Numbered from the stretch's first letter, positions 41,262 to 51,024 are shown. The stretch is DNA of 64,000 nt from Prorocentrum cordatum (GCA_963575745.1 CAUYUJ010012213.1:323772-387771), one strand, 5' to 3'. A program made the numbers and translations. The notes: generated from the sequence alone by a model not told the origin.

Positions 41262-41424
41262 TGTAGGGGGGATGCATCGGCTCCCGGTCGCCCATTGATC
41301 GCCTGTAGGGGTTTGATAGCCCTAGCCTGCCCAGGAACGTGCGAATTCGCCATCGGGGATGTATCGCCGATCCCAGGTCGATGTTCCCCCCTACGCCAGT
41401 CCCCCTATCGTTGCCACTCATCGT
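41262..41424. mobile_element. Element B1, copy 4 (right part)
   Basis: GGGGGGATGCATCGGCTCCC, TTGATCGCC, CGGGGATGTATCGCCGATCC, CAGGTCGATGTTCCCCC and CCTATCGTTGCC are conserved. The left terminal arm is not adjacent: about 190 bp of unrelated GC-rich DNA separates this block from element C copy 3. Confidence 0.78.
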
Positions 41425-41887
41425 TTTTTTGTCTTGCCATTCCTGGGCGAGAGCGGGCGTCACTGGGGGGGTGGAGGACGGGCGGGGGGCCGGTAGCGGC
41501 ATGTGTCGCGCCAGTGCCGCCCGGGAAGGTGCGGGAACAGCCCAAGATAATTTGGAGCTCAGCACGACTCGTGACCTGGCCTTGGGGCAGGGGAGAGGGG
41601 GAGGCGGGGGCGGCCAGGGCCAGTAACGGCCGCTGCCGCGAAGGCGCTCTCCTGCCCCGCGGCCAGGTCCTGGTGCCCGTGCCGGCGCACGTTGTGACCG
41701 TGGGCGACTTCGTGCGCCACCTGCGCGCGGGCCCGCTGCCGGGCGGCTGCGAGGCGCGGCCCAGCGTGGGCGGCTTCGCCCTGCTGGCGGGCTCGCGCCT
41801 GGCCGACGTCGTGAGGGAGGCGGACGTCGTGGACGTGGTGTGCTCCGCCACGGTGGCGGGCGGTGCACGGCTGTTTCGGCTCGAAGT
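41425..41887. other. GC-rich spacer
   Basis: The plus frame through 41640-41880 is alanine/valine-rich (for example VADVVREADVVDVVC-like residues) with mostly G/C third positions and might be a degraded exon, but a minus frame overlaps and nothing is recognised. Confidence 0.3.
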
Positions 41888-42058
41888 TTACCACCCACCA
41901 AACCACCCCAACCCAGCCCGAAGGCCCCGATTTGCCGTCCAGTTCCAGTGGTGAACGGGGGTCGGGGAACATTGAACAATCACATGTGAAGCCCGCACCC
42001 CCCCTCAACCCGAAATTCGGATCTTCGGGTTGGGTTGGGGTGGTCAGGTAGGTAGTCA
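41888..42058. mobile_element. MITE-like element Q, copy 2, with 5 bp target duplication
   Basis: Ends TTACCACCCACC and GGTAGGTAGTCA with inner arms AACCACCCCAACCCAGCCCG and GGGTTGGGTTGGGGTGGT. Flanked on both sides by GAAGT (41883-41887 and 42059-42063), a perfect 5 bp duplication at a site unlike copy 1. Confidence 0.96.
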
Positions 42059-42086
42059 GAAGTAGATAAATGTGCACAGACATATA

Positions 42087-42222
42087 CTTCCGGCGCTCCG
42101 CGCGGAGCTCTTGGATCGGCGTCGGGTACCCTTGGCGGCGCCTCCAGCGCCGCACCTGGCGCGCTCCGCGCGCCACGGAGGGGGTCCCGCGCCGATCCTG
42201 AAAATCTGCGCCGACTTCCGAC
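42087..42222. mobile_element. MITE-like element I, copy 4
   Basis: Left arm CTCCGCGCGGAGCTCTTGGA and right arm CGCCGATCCTGAAAATCTGC pair around the central GGCGCCTCCAGCGCCGC. It lies about 40 bp before a strong acceptor-like sequence. Confidence 0.85.
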
Positions 42223-42262
42223 AGTTAATTTCTGTTTATGCATTTTTTGTCCCCTGTTACAG

Positions 42263-42546
42263 AAGGGGGAAAAAGACATTTCGGTTTGCCAGCATTGACC
42301 CCGAACAGCGAGCTACTGCGCCGCAGACGTGCTTGGTATGTGGTGCAGGCTGTGTGGTGGAAGCTGCACGGTGCAGTCTACCTTGCAGAACTCTATGAAG
42401 TCGACATCTCCACCGCTCGAGCACTCATCCCAGCCTCCCACCCGTGTTTTGTTTTGCTCAACCCATGCGGCCGCGATTGCGTTGTTTACTTGGCTCTGGC
42501 TGACACATCTCTGCGGATGCGCCAGCGCGCGCAAGCTCGCGCGTAG
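42263..42546 (+). CDS. Possible single exon, function unknown
   Basis: Preceded by TTTTTTGTCCCCTGTTACAG, an excellent acceptor. The best frame reads RAWYVVQAVWWKLHGAVYLA, then ELYEVDISTARALIPASHPC, FVLLNPCGRDCVVYLALADT, ending TAG at 42544. A second plus frame (KKTFRFASIDPEQRATAP, then CLVCGAGC) starts at the same acceptor, so the frame is uncertain. No family recognised. Confidence 0.42.
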
Positions 42547-42646
42547 AGATGCCACCTGGTTCGGCACAGCCGGTGCGGACGCGATAGCGCCTCCCAAATT
42601 TGAATTCCCCAGCACCTCTCACAGGCCGCGCTGGCGCGCGGGAAGT

Positions 42647-42841
42647 TCAGTGCGGGTCAGTTTTTTCGGGCGGGCGCAGTAACATGATGACGTCGACAAC
42701 GGTGGCAAGGAGGATGAAAGTAACTATGGTTGTCGCGATGATGATGATGGTGACGGCAAGGCAAGTGACGGCGCCGATGAAGGTAATTGATTGATGATGG
42801 CGGTAATGGCGGCGAGTGACGAGGACGATAATGGTGGCCAT
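42647..42841 (-). pseudogene. Membrane-segment fragment, paralogue 1
   Basis: The minus frame reads IGAVTCLAVTIIIIATTIVT, then FILLATVVDVIMLLRPPEKT, one long hydrophobic stretch followed by RP-x2-KT and a stop. The plus-strand frame at 44664-44954 has a matching pattern. The DNA after KT shares GCACTGAA with the paralogue, but one base out of frame, so this copy looks frameshifted. The hydrophobic codons (ATC, GTC, ACC) could instead be a degenerate ATC-triplet repeat. Confidence 0.4.
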
Positions 42842-42913
42842 ACGGCTGCGCTGGTGAGGCTGATAGTTAGGAAATGCGCGCGCGAAGATTCAAACAGCGG
42901 ATATCTTTTTGTT

Positions 42914-43381
42914 GCACACAGCACGGGGTTCTTCATTTGCTTTGATGAGCTCGATTGACAAATTGTCAAATTCATCGGACATCAATGGCTTTCGGATGAT
43001 TTCGACACGCGCGCGTGGCGGAGTGTTCGTCTGGCCGGCATGGTTTTATCTGTCGCGGATTCATGCATTGGGACCATGCTCGATCAACGCGGATACACCG
43101 CGTTGTGAGATGATGATGTTGGTTCTGGAAGAGATTGTTAACGCATATGGTTCCCCAGTCATTTCAGCAATGCGCGTGGGCAGGTCTTCTGAAATCTTTG
43201 GCATGGAATTCCCAAGGAATTCGTAAAGGCGTTCGATGTTGTTCTAAGCCGAGATGCTGGCTACGCTGGACTGTGCTGGTATGATTGTGGCATGTGCGTG
43301 CGGCTGTTGAGTGTTGTGCAGTGTTCTTTGCGCCAGGGTTCTTGCACAATGATCTGTTCACATGAGGGTGTGGGCGAATAG
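42914..43381 (+). pseudogene. Decayed single-frame exon with four nonsense codons
   Basis: One plus frame over ~155 codons reads like protein with no frameshift: TGFFICFDELD, TGA (42956), QIVKFIGHQWLSDDFDTRAW, SVRLAGMVLSVADSCIGTML, DQRGYTAL, TGA (43106), DDDVGSGRDC, TAA (43139), RIWFPSHFSNARGQVF, TGA (43190), NLWHGIPKEFVKAFDVVLSR, DAGYAGLCWYDCGMCVRL, ending TAG at 43379. Each internal stop is one C-to-T change from Arg (CGA) or Gln (CAA). A second plus frame (42909-43226) is open without stops and is the main alternative. Function unknown. Confidence 0.4.
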
Positions 43382-43990
43382 TTGTATTTGGCAGATATGA
43401 CGAGGGGGGTTAGTACCGGGTTGGTTTGGGATGGTAGGGCTCCATATTGAAGCCGCAAAGTGATGCACAACCACGTGTGCTTTGTATTGTCCTGGGGGTA
43501 TCAGTAAATCCAGGGAGGGGGGGAAAGGATGGTAGACTTTATTCCCCAAACAATGCACCTAGGATTTTGTTTTAATGTTTATTTTGAAAAGGAGCTGGGC
43601 TGGTGTGGTGGTCTGGCGGCTATGTTGTCGCCGTCGCCGACCCGTTGCCAATTCGCCGTCGTCCGTCGTCTGGGCTACTGTGGCGGTTCGGCGGCTGTGT
43701 TATCGCCGTCGCCGCCCCGTCGCCCCTCGTCGCCACCGTTAGACTGCACCAAAAAGGTTGCATCCCGAAGATTTATACAGTATATATATATATATGGTAT
43801 AACATAGATTGCCACACCTAGGAGTGTACAACGTAGGTTTTCCTTTTACCAGAATATTAGGACCTATCTCCCTCCCCGGACTTATCGGGTCCCTTTGTGG
43901 ATGTGCAGTTTACTTACGATTCCGCCCCATCGTCCATCCTTTGTGTGAGCTCTTATCAGGCCTGCTGAACAGGAACCCCCTCTTATTTTC
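43382..43990. other. AT-richer spacer
   Basis: GTCGCCGTCGCCG words at 43620-43735 and a short TATA run (43780-43795). Nothing else recognised. Confidence 0.45.
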
Positions 43991-44480
43991 GGTCGAAAAT
44001 ATTATGCGCGCGCAATCGTTTATCAACTGTTATCAGTTTTCAAAAAGCCCTTGCAAAAACATGGGGCTACGTGCGCACGCACGCGTCGTCGCGGGCGCAT
44101 GCCGACATGCTTCAAATACCGCAGGGTTCGTGAGGATTTCAACATCGAGTGTCACGAGAGCAGTATCCAGAAAACGCAAGTTTCGCAATACGGAGTTTCG
44201 ACCAACAAACTGTGTTCGCTCTCTTGCAGATTCCCATAAAGTTTGTCAACATGAACTGCTTCCAACCAGGCCTTTCGCGCGCATTTCGAAATCGTTCGAG
44301 CGCCCTTGCGCGTGTGCTGTCGCAAGACAGCAGACGGGACGAAGTGCACACGCGCGCGCCGTCGCGCGCGCATGCCGGAATCTATGTAGCACATTCGATT
44401 TCGTACTGATTTCCGAAACGAGTGTCCCGAACACATATCAAAACACATGCTTACGCAACATCAGTGTTCAAAAAAAGTTT
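43991..44480. repeat. ~280 bp tandem duplication, diverged
   Basis: Blocks around 44070 (GTGCGCACGCACGCGTCGTC, GCATGCC, TTCGTGAGGATTTC) and 44345 (GTGCACACGCGCGCGCCGTC, GCATGCC, TTCGTACTGATTTC) correspond. A plus frame of ~180 codons (43809-44552) spans both and repeats HARVVAGACRHAS / HARAVARACRNLC, so the repeat could be coding, but no domain is recognised. Confidence 0.6.
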
Positions 44481-44663
44481 GCGTGCGCGCTCTTACGAAT
44501 GTTTTTGAAAACCAGATTGTTGTTTAAAAAAAACATATGTTTCAACGAATAATATCACATTCTGCCAAGCGGACCTCACGCGCCGCATGGCCGACTCATC
44601 CGAACGCCGTTGCGCGCGTGCTTTGGGGGCACGATCCGTGTCAAATAGTACTACACGGACCAC

Positions 44664-44954
44664 TTGATCACGTCGGCGGCGCGCGCTTGTCGAAGTCCTG
44701 TCAACATTTTCATCTCCGATACGAGGTCATCGTCATCGTTACTGGCGGGCGTGATCAACATCGGCGCCGTCATCGTCCTTGCCGTCGTCATTGCCACCAT
44801 CGTCACCATAATCTCTCTGTTCATCATCGTGTCTACCATTGTCGGCATCGCCATGATGCCGCGCCCGTCGAAGACATCGATTCGCACTGAAGAGCCCGCT
44901 GGGAATTGCCCTGCGGTCAGCGCCATCGCGGCCGCGTCGGTCGCGCCGCACTAG
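44664..44954 (+). CDS. Membrane-segment protein fragment, paralogue 2
   Basis: The frame reads SLLAGVINIGAVIVLAVVIA, then TIVTIISLFIIVSTIVGIAM and MPRPSKTSIRTEEPAGNCPA, ending TAG. The ~34 residue hydrophobic run suggests one or two membrane helices. It matches the minus-strand frame at 42647-42841 at IGAV, LAV, FI, T-x-V and RP-x(1,2)-KT. The two copies are in opposite orientation about 2 kb apart. Alternative: degenerate ATC-triplet repeat. Confidence 0.4.
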   Translation: MITSAARACRSPVNIFISDTRSSSSLLAGVINIGAVIVLAVVIATIVTIISLFIIVSTIVGIAMMPRPSKTSIRTEEPAGNCPAVSAIAAASVAPH

Positions 44955-45149
44955 CTGGCCGCTGCGCGCGTGAGCATGTGCGGGCTAACGCGGCCGCAGA
45001 GGTACACCAGCCAACGCCAACCACTCATCGCAATCGCCGCCGCATTGGTTTTGCAGACCAAGTTGCTGGTGGGTTGTTGGGATGATTGCGCGAGCATGGA
45101 GTGGACAACTCATTGCGAGCACTGTTGACTTGCACTTCGTTGATTGCAC

Positions 45150-45440
45150 TACCTAGATTGTTCCATACAGATTGTATGACTTCTGCTTCACAACAGAGAT
45201 CGCACACTGCATAGCAGTGATTGTACCTCATACGTCGCACAACATAGAATGCACAACATAGGGTGCACCGCATATATTGTATCACCACATGAGTTGACAA
45301 CATCGATTGCGCACCATGATATTGAACCACATCTATTATCCCACATTGACTGCCCTGCATAATTGCACGACCTATATTTCAGCACATCGGCTTCACCACA
45401 TACATATATAGAAATACCGTGCGTGGGGTCCACGTAGGTC
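45150..45440. repeat. ~21-22 bp degenerate minisatellite
   Basis: About 13 units of the type CACAACATAGATTGCACCAC, diverged. A GTGCGGTG-rich second array (about 45475-45660) is a weaker, diverged relation. Confidence 0.75.
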
Positions 45441-45784
45441 AGCATTTGTATGTGGGGTGAGCTTTGCTTCCACGCTACGCGGTGCCTTCTATCTGGTTTG
45501 AGCTGTGTGGTCTACGCTGTGCGGTGCACTTTACCTGGTGCGAGGCGCGTGGCGTGAACCGCGTGATGCCAGCTGTGCGGTGCATTAGTGGTGGCGCAAG
45601 TTGTGCGGGCAAGTTTTGTGGTAGACGCAAGCTTCACTGTGCAGGCCAGGTGGTAAACAGCAGCTCCGCCGTGCCATTTCCGCGGCCGCCGAGCGCACGA
45701 GGAGCCTGCAGGCGGCCACGGGCGGGCACGTCCACACATTCGGATGCAACTCCTGGGAGGTCAAATTCTGATTTTGCCCTGGTC

Positions 45785-45880
45785 CGAAATCCGGCTTAAT
45801 CCGGCTTAATCCCGCTTAATCCGGCCTAATGCGGCTTAATCCCGCTTAGTTCGGCTTAGTCCTGCCTAGTCCGAGGCCCA
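45785..45880. repeat. 10 bp tandem repeat
   Basis: ATCCGGCTTA units with CCC, CCT and GTT variants, about 9 copies. Confidence 0.92.
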
Positions 45881-46159
45881 CTCTGGCGTAACAGCTCCCA
45901 AATGGGGCTTAATCTTCCTTAATTCTTCCGACGAAAACCTCCCAGTAGTTGCCTCCTAGCACACACCGCGCACGAGGCGCCCACGCGGCGCCCACGGGCG
46001 GGAGCCGGGCGCAGCCTCGCCTCACCCGCCCGGCGCACGAGGCGCCGACGACGCCTCGGCACGCCCACGCCGCCGGCACCTCGGCACGCCCACCCAGCGC
46101 ACGAGGCGCCCAGGAGGCGCGCGCGAGGCGCCCACGGGCGGGCGCCAGGCGACGCTTCG

Positions 46160-46335
46160 GCACACACAGTACACACAGACACACACACACAGACAGAGAC
46201 ACACAGAGACACACAGACACATACAGACACACAGACACACACACAGACACACAGACACACAGACACACACACAGACACACAGACACACACACACACACAT
46301 ACACAGACACAGACACAGACACACACACACACAGC
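46160..46335. repeat. (CA)n / CACACAGA array
   Basis: ACACACAGAC units for ~175 bp. It lies between two copies of a GCGCACGAGGCGCCCACG repeat (45970-46145 and 46335-46455). Confidence 0.95.
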
Positions 46336-46486
46336 GCACGACGCCCGCCCAGCGCACGAGGCGCACGCCCAGCGCACGAGGCGCCCACGGTCGGCCTCGG
46401 GCGGGCACCTGGCGAGGCGCGCACACCCCACGCGAGGCGCCCACGAGGCCCGCCAACCTGGCATCCATCCAGTTCGATACGAAGTA

Positions 46487-46657
46487 CTCCAGAGTTCGTA
46501 ATAAAGGGAGGGGGGTCTCATTTCGGGGGGGGGTCTCTTCCAGGCCATCTTGGAGGGCCTGGGGGGGTCTGGGGACGACGTTTTGGAGGGTTCCCCCACG
46601 GGGGATGGCTTGTCTTGGAGGGTCCAGACCCCCTCCCTTTTATTACGAAATCTGGAG
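46487..46657. mobile_element. MITE-like element D, copy 2, with TA target duplication
   Basis: Ends CTCCAGAGTTCGTAATAAAG and CTTTTATTACGAAATCTGGAG (arm shared), with TA at 46485-46486 and 46658-46659. The interior is nearly identical to copy 1 at 4415 (TCTTCCAGGC, ATCTTGGAGGGCCTGGGGGG, GGGACGA). Confidence 0.95.
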
Positions 46658-47582
46658 TAAGCAGGAACACGTCGAACGAGATACAACACAACGCGCGAAC
46701 ACTGCATTGGGAACTTGTGGAACGAAATCGAATACCACGGGGCAGTCGATATACACAAACCACGAGTGGCTTTCTAGGGCGGCAGGGCCTCTTCTCGGAA
46801 GGCCCCGCCCCGGCCTTGCAGGAGGCCTTCGCATAGCCTCGAGCCTCTCGTGGGAAGCAACCCCTGCCGTTTCGTAGGAGGCCCCACCTCTTCGCGCTCC
46901 CACCCCCACCCGAGTCCGCTCGAACGAACCCCTGGGACTGGACTCCTCCAGAGCTCCCGTCCACTTCTGCGAGCTGCGCCCCGGCCAGCCGCTTCTCGAG
47001 CTGGCTCCCTCCATGGGGCTCCCTCCTGGCCAGCCGTGGCCTCCGGGCACGGCCAGGAGGCTCGGACCGCCAGGGGTGGCCGGAGGCCGACCCCTGCTGG
47101 TCCGAGGCCCCCCTCCGCACCGCAACCCCGCCGCCCCCCGCTCCCGTCGGGCCGAGCGAGAAGGGGGGGGACAAGGAAAGGGGGGGGTACGAAATCTGCT
47201 GCCTGCAGCTGGTCTCGGCCCCGCCGCCGGGCCCACTCCTCGCTAGAAGGTCAGCTGCGTGAGCGGATTCTCTGCCCTGCCCTTTGCCATCCCCCCCCTT
47301 TCGTTCCCCGTCGCTCCCGCTGGCGCGGGCTGTGGGAGGCGGTGGGAGGCGGCCCCGAGTGGAGGGCGAGGGTCGCGCCCGAGCAAGAGAGAGAGAGAGG
47401 CCCTGCTGGCCCCAAGCCTCTCGGGAGGGGGGTAGCAAGCAGTGTCCATACGGCACTCCGCCGGTGGGCGCCCGCCAGCGCCTGCCGCTCCCTCGCTGCG
47501 GTCCAAGGACCCCCCCCCCGCGCTTCGAAGCAGCAGCAGCAGCACGCCGCAGGGCTCCCGCCCCCCCACTCCGAACGGGGTT
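46658..47582. other. GC-rich spacer with open frames on both strands
   Basis: No domain, splice pair or repeat is firm. The long minus frame that crosses it (to 49340) is open mainly because of the triplet arrays upstream. Confidence 0.35.
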
Positions 47583-47730
47583 GATGGGCTTGTCCACCAC
47601 CACCATAGAGTTGGAGGGGGAGAGGGAGGAAGAGGAGGAGGAGGAGGAGGAGGAGGAGGAGGAGGAGGAGGAGGAGGAGGAGGAGCCCCCGCCCCTCCAA
47701 CTGATGGTGGTGGTGGAAAACGCGCCCATC
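47583..47730. mobile_element. Element L, copy 1: inverted repeats enclosing a GGA array
   Basis: Left arm GATGGGCTTGTCCACCACCA then CCATAGAGTTGGAGGGGG; right arm CCCCTCCAACTGATGGTGGT then GGTGGAAAACGCGCCCATC. Between them is a ~60 bp GGA array. Same design as copy 2 at 50703. Confidence 0.92.
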
Positions 47731-47754
47731 AGAATAGGGTCCGATGCTGGAGGC

Positions 47755-47930
47755 CTCCCGAATGGGGTCCGAGCAGCTGGGGTCGGAGGATCGTGCCGCA
47801 TCGCCAACGCATCGGTGAGGCGTCGCCGACATCGGCGATGCATCGCCGCCGCTGGCGCTGGGAGCAAGCCGCGCTCCGCATGTCGAGCCGCATCGCCAGC
47901 GCATCGGCGATGCGGCGCGGTCCTCCGACG
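47755..47930. mobile_element. Element B2, copy 4 (right end lost)
   Basis: GGAGGCCTCCCGAATGGGGT, GGTCGGAGGATCGTGCCGCA and CATCGGCGATGCGGCGCGGT are conserved. The outer right arm is missing. Confidence 0.82.
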
Positions 47931-47940
47931 ATCCCCGCCG

Positions 47941-48365
47941 CTACGGGCCGCAGCTTCGTGCGCGAGAGGCACACGTCCGTGTCCGCGGCCTCGCGCGCGG
48001 GGTCCCCGGGCCGCGACCCCGGGCACGGGACGTCCTCTGCGGAGCGTGCCCGTGTGACCGCGCATCCGCAGGATCCCGCCCCGGAGTCCAGACCGCGAGG
48101 GCGTGGCTGCGGATACATTCGCCGCTCGTGGCAGCTTGGGGGGCCCAGAACTGCTCAGGAAGTTGCATCTGCACACGCCTTGAGAATCGTCGACTCCCAT
48201 TGATGTATGGGAAGGTACGGGAAAGGGAGGGGAAGAGGGAAATTCGGGAAACATGGGCAACAATGGTAGATCCTGGAATCTGTATCGATTTCTTTCTGCC
48301 CACCTGTTCCTCTTGAGCTGTGCGATCGCCGCAGTCGAGGCCGGGCGCCTCGCGCACGCGGGCCG
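47941..48365 (-). CDS. Single coding exon after a TCC array (minus strand), function unknown
   Basis: On the minus strand the triplet arrays at 48385-49090 read as TCC/ATC and end CTCTTGCATCGCAG, a good acceptor. The exon then reads VREAPGLDCGDRTAQEEQVG, RKKSIQIPGSTIVAHVSRIS, LPEQFWAPQAATSGECIRSH, and becomes Arg/Pro-rich before a TAG at 47941. No domain recognised. The plus strand also has a frame (48253-48519) with a hydrophobic, signal-like start running into poly-Glu, which is the main competitor. Confidence 0.42.
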
Positions 48366-48384
48366 CTGCGATGCAAGAGGGTCG

Positions 48385-49090
<706 letters not shown>

Positions 49091-49330
49091 CGGCCCCCTC
49101 CTCCTCGGCGCCCCCGACTGGGGCCCCCTTGCGCTGCGCGACCACCGCTGCCGAGGCGGGGCGCCCGTGCGCGGCGGCCGCTCCCGGCTGCGCCGCCGCG
49201 CCGGCCGCGCTGCCCGTGGCGCCCTCGCCGGCCGCGGCGCCCGCGGGCCGCCGCCGCGCTGCGCCCGCTCCCGCGGCGAGGCGGGGCGCCCGGGGCCCCA
49301 GGCTTTCGGGGGCCTCGGTCCGAGGCCCGA
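49091..49330. other. Very GC-rich segment
   Basis: CGCC/GCCG-rich. Frames are open on both strands from composition. Confidence 0.45.
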
Positions 49331-49411
49331 AAACCATCACTTCACTAATTTTGGGCCACAGGGCCCACTGAGGCCCTAGGGGCCCCAGATGAGTGAAGTG
49401 ATGTTTTTCCC
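49331..49411. repeat. Short inverted repeat J
   Basis: AACCATCACTTCACT at the left pairs with AGTGAAGTGATGTTTTT at the right. A third ATCACTTCACTAAA lies at 49433, so the arm is also directly repeated. Confidence 0.8.
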
Positions 49412-49889
49412 TACGTAAGGACCCCGAAGTTCATCACTTCACTAAACCGAACCCAGGACAGAAGTCAGGGGCCGAATTGCTGCTGTGATGCCACATCGGC
49501 CTCGTACTAAGGCGATAGGCTCGTTCGCGGTTCAAGGGGCGAGGTTTTCTCGGGCGTGAGGGCGTCGGTTCCCAGCGGTCTTCCAGCCTCGGGGTGCTCT
49601 CCGGCCGCTGCGCCTCGCCGAGGGCGTGCCGGGGCTGCCCGGATCGCCCCGAGCGGCCGCGGGAGAGCCGAGTTATTCGGGGGTGGACAGACCTCCTACC
49701 CTGACACGTCGATTGAGGAGTTGGCCGTTTTCGGCTCGCGAGAGGGCGTCGCGGCCGTCATTTTTGCGGGTCCAGCTCCGTCGGTTTCGGTCCCAGGCCG
49801 TTTTCACTAAGGGGAGGTCTACGAAAGGGAGTTTTGTCCACCGCCGAGGTATGACCCGAGAACCAGGGAGCCACGTGACGTAGAGGGGG
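49412..49889. other. Spacer with a short open frame
   Basis: The plus frame 49556-49810 (for example TSYPDTSIEELAVFGSREGV) looks mildly protein-like, but has no domain and no clear acceptor. Confidence 0.28.
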
Positions 49890-50270
49890 ATAGGCTCAGG
49901 GGGTACGACGCGTCGACCCCCGATCGCCCTTTCCTAGCCCACAGGGGCCCGACAGCCCCGCCCCGCCCAGGACGGCTCGGGTTCGCCATCGGGGGTCTAT
50001 CACCGACCTATCGGGCGACGAAATCTATACATATCCACTGCTCCCTGACCATGCCCATCTTGAACCCAGGTGCTGTGTATGCGCCCTCCTGGCCAAGCCA
50101 GGAGGGCGTGGCGTATACACCGCTGCGGGGTTGAGGATGGGCCTGGCCAGGGAGCAGTGGATATGTATAGATTTCGTCGCCCTAACCTACCGGTGATGTA
50201 TTGCCGATTCCAGGCGGGTGTTTCCCCCTCGGAGCTGGACCTCCCGTAGCGTTGCCCGTCGCCGATTACC
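49890..50270. mobile_element. Element B1, copy 5, split by element T
   Basis: The left part has GTACGACGCGTCGACCCCCG, CACAGGGGCCCGACAGCCCC and CCATCGGGGGTCTATCACCG. The right part has GGTGATGTATTGCCGATTCC and CCCGTAGCGTTGCCC. Together they make a normal B1 copy once element T is set aside. Confidence 0.85.
50013..50182. mobile_element. MITE-like element T nested in B1
   Basis: Near-perfect arms: GGGCGACGAAATCTATACAT left and ATGTATAGATTTCGTCGCCC right, continuing ATCCACTGCTCCCTG and CAGGGAGCAGTGGAT. The flanks CGACCTATC and TAACCTACC match at 6 of 9 positions and fall exactly where B1 is interrupted, consistent with a 9 bp target duplication. Confidence 0.93.
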
Positions 50271-50535
50271 TCCAGTACGATCGACATGGGTACGGAGAGA
50301 GTAGGGGCGAAGACCAACAGCAGCGCCTGTCCGTGTTAAGCAAAATTCGCTGTCGATACAGGTCGCCTGCACAGCAGCGGCCTCTCCCGTTTTGGGCAGC
50401 ACCTGCGGTTGGGTATCGTGCTCAGTTCTTCCGTACCCCTTGGGGGTAAGCTGCTTAAGCTACCTTTCGTTCGTCGCCACGGTCGCATTCGCCTGGAGAC
50501 TGGTCATAGCGCAACCCCCGGAGGGGGTCGGCCAC
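50271..50535. other. Unassigned spacer
   Basis: No repeat or domain seen. Confidence 0.4.
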
Positions 50536-50693
50536 GCGCAGAGGGGGGTAGGAGGAGCTCCGAAGGCTTCCTAGAAGCACCCCCCTGCTTCTTAGAAGGC
50601 GCTGGCCTCCTCTGCAGACGTGAGGCCGGGGCCACTCTAAGAAGCAGGGGTGCCTCTAAGAGGCCTTCCCCCTCCTCCTACCCCCCTCTGCGC
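50536..50693. mobile_element. MITE-like element M, copy 1
   Basis: Arms GCGCAGAGGGGGGTAGGAGG and CCTCCTACCCCCCTCTGCGC are a perfect 20 bp inverted repeat. Inner hairpins are built of CTTCTTAGAAGGCGC and TCTAAGAAGCAGGGG. Related to 60321-60479. Confidence 0.93.
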
Positions 50694-50702
50694 GCCGCTA
50701 AT

Positions 50703-50848
50703 GATGGGCTTGTTTTCCACCACCACCACCATAAGTTGGAGGGGGGAAAGAGGTGGAGGATGAGGACGAGGTGGAAGAAGAAGAAGAAGAGGAGGAGGAC
50801 CCCCTCCCCCTCATACTTATGGTGGTGGTGGTGGTGGAAAACAAGCCC
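50703..50848. mobile_element. Element L, copy 2: inverted repeats enclosing a purine tract
   Basis: Left arm GATGGGCTTGTTTTCCACCA then CCACCATAAGTTGGAGGGG; right arm TATGGTGGTGGTGGTGGTGG (approximate run) then AAAACAAGCCC. The interior is GAAGAA/GGAGGA. It begins about 9 bp after element M copy 1. Confidence 0.92.
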
Positions 50849-51024
50849 ACCAGCTAAGGGGGGGGCATCGGCATCCTTCCCTTCCCCCCAGGGGGCCGCC
50901 CGCGCGGCCGGGGCGCTGGTGGCGCTCCCCGGCCGGCGCGCAGGCTCTCGGCCAATGCGCGCCCCTCTCGAGGCGGATGCCACGAGCGGGAGCTCCTCGG
51001 GGGCCCCCCAGACGGGGCGGCGAA

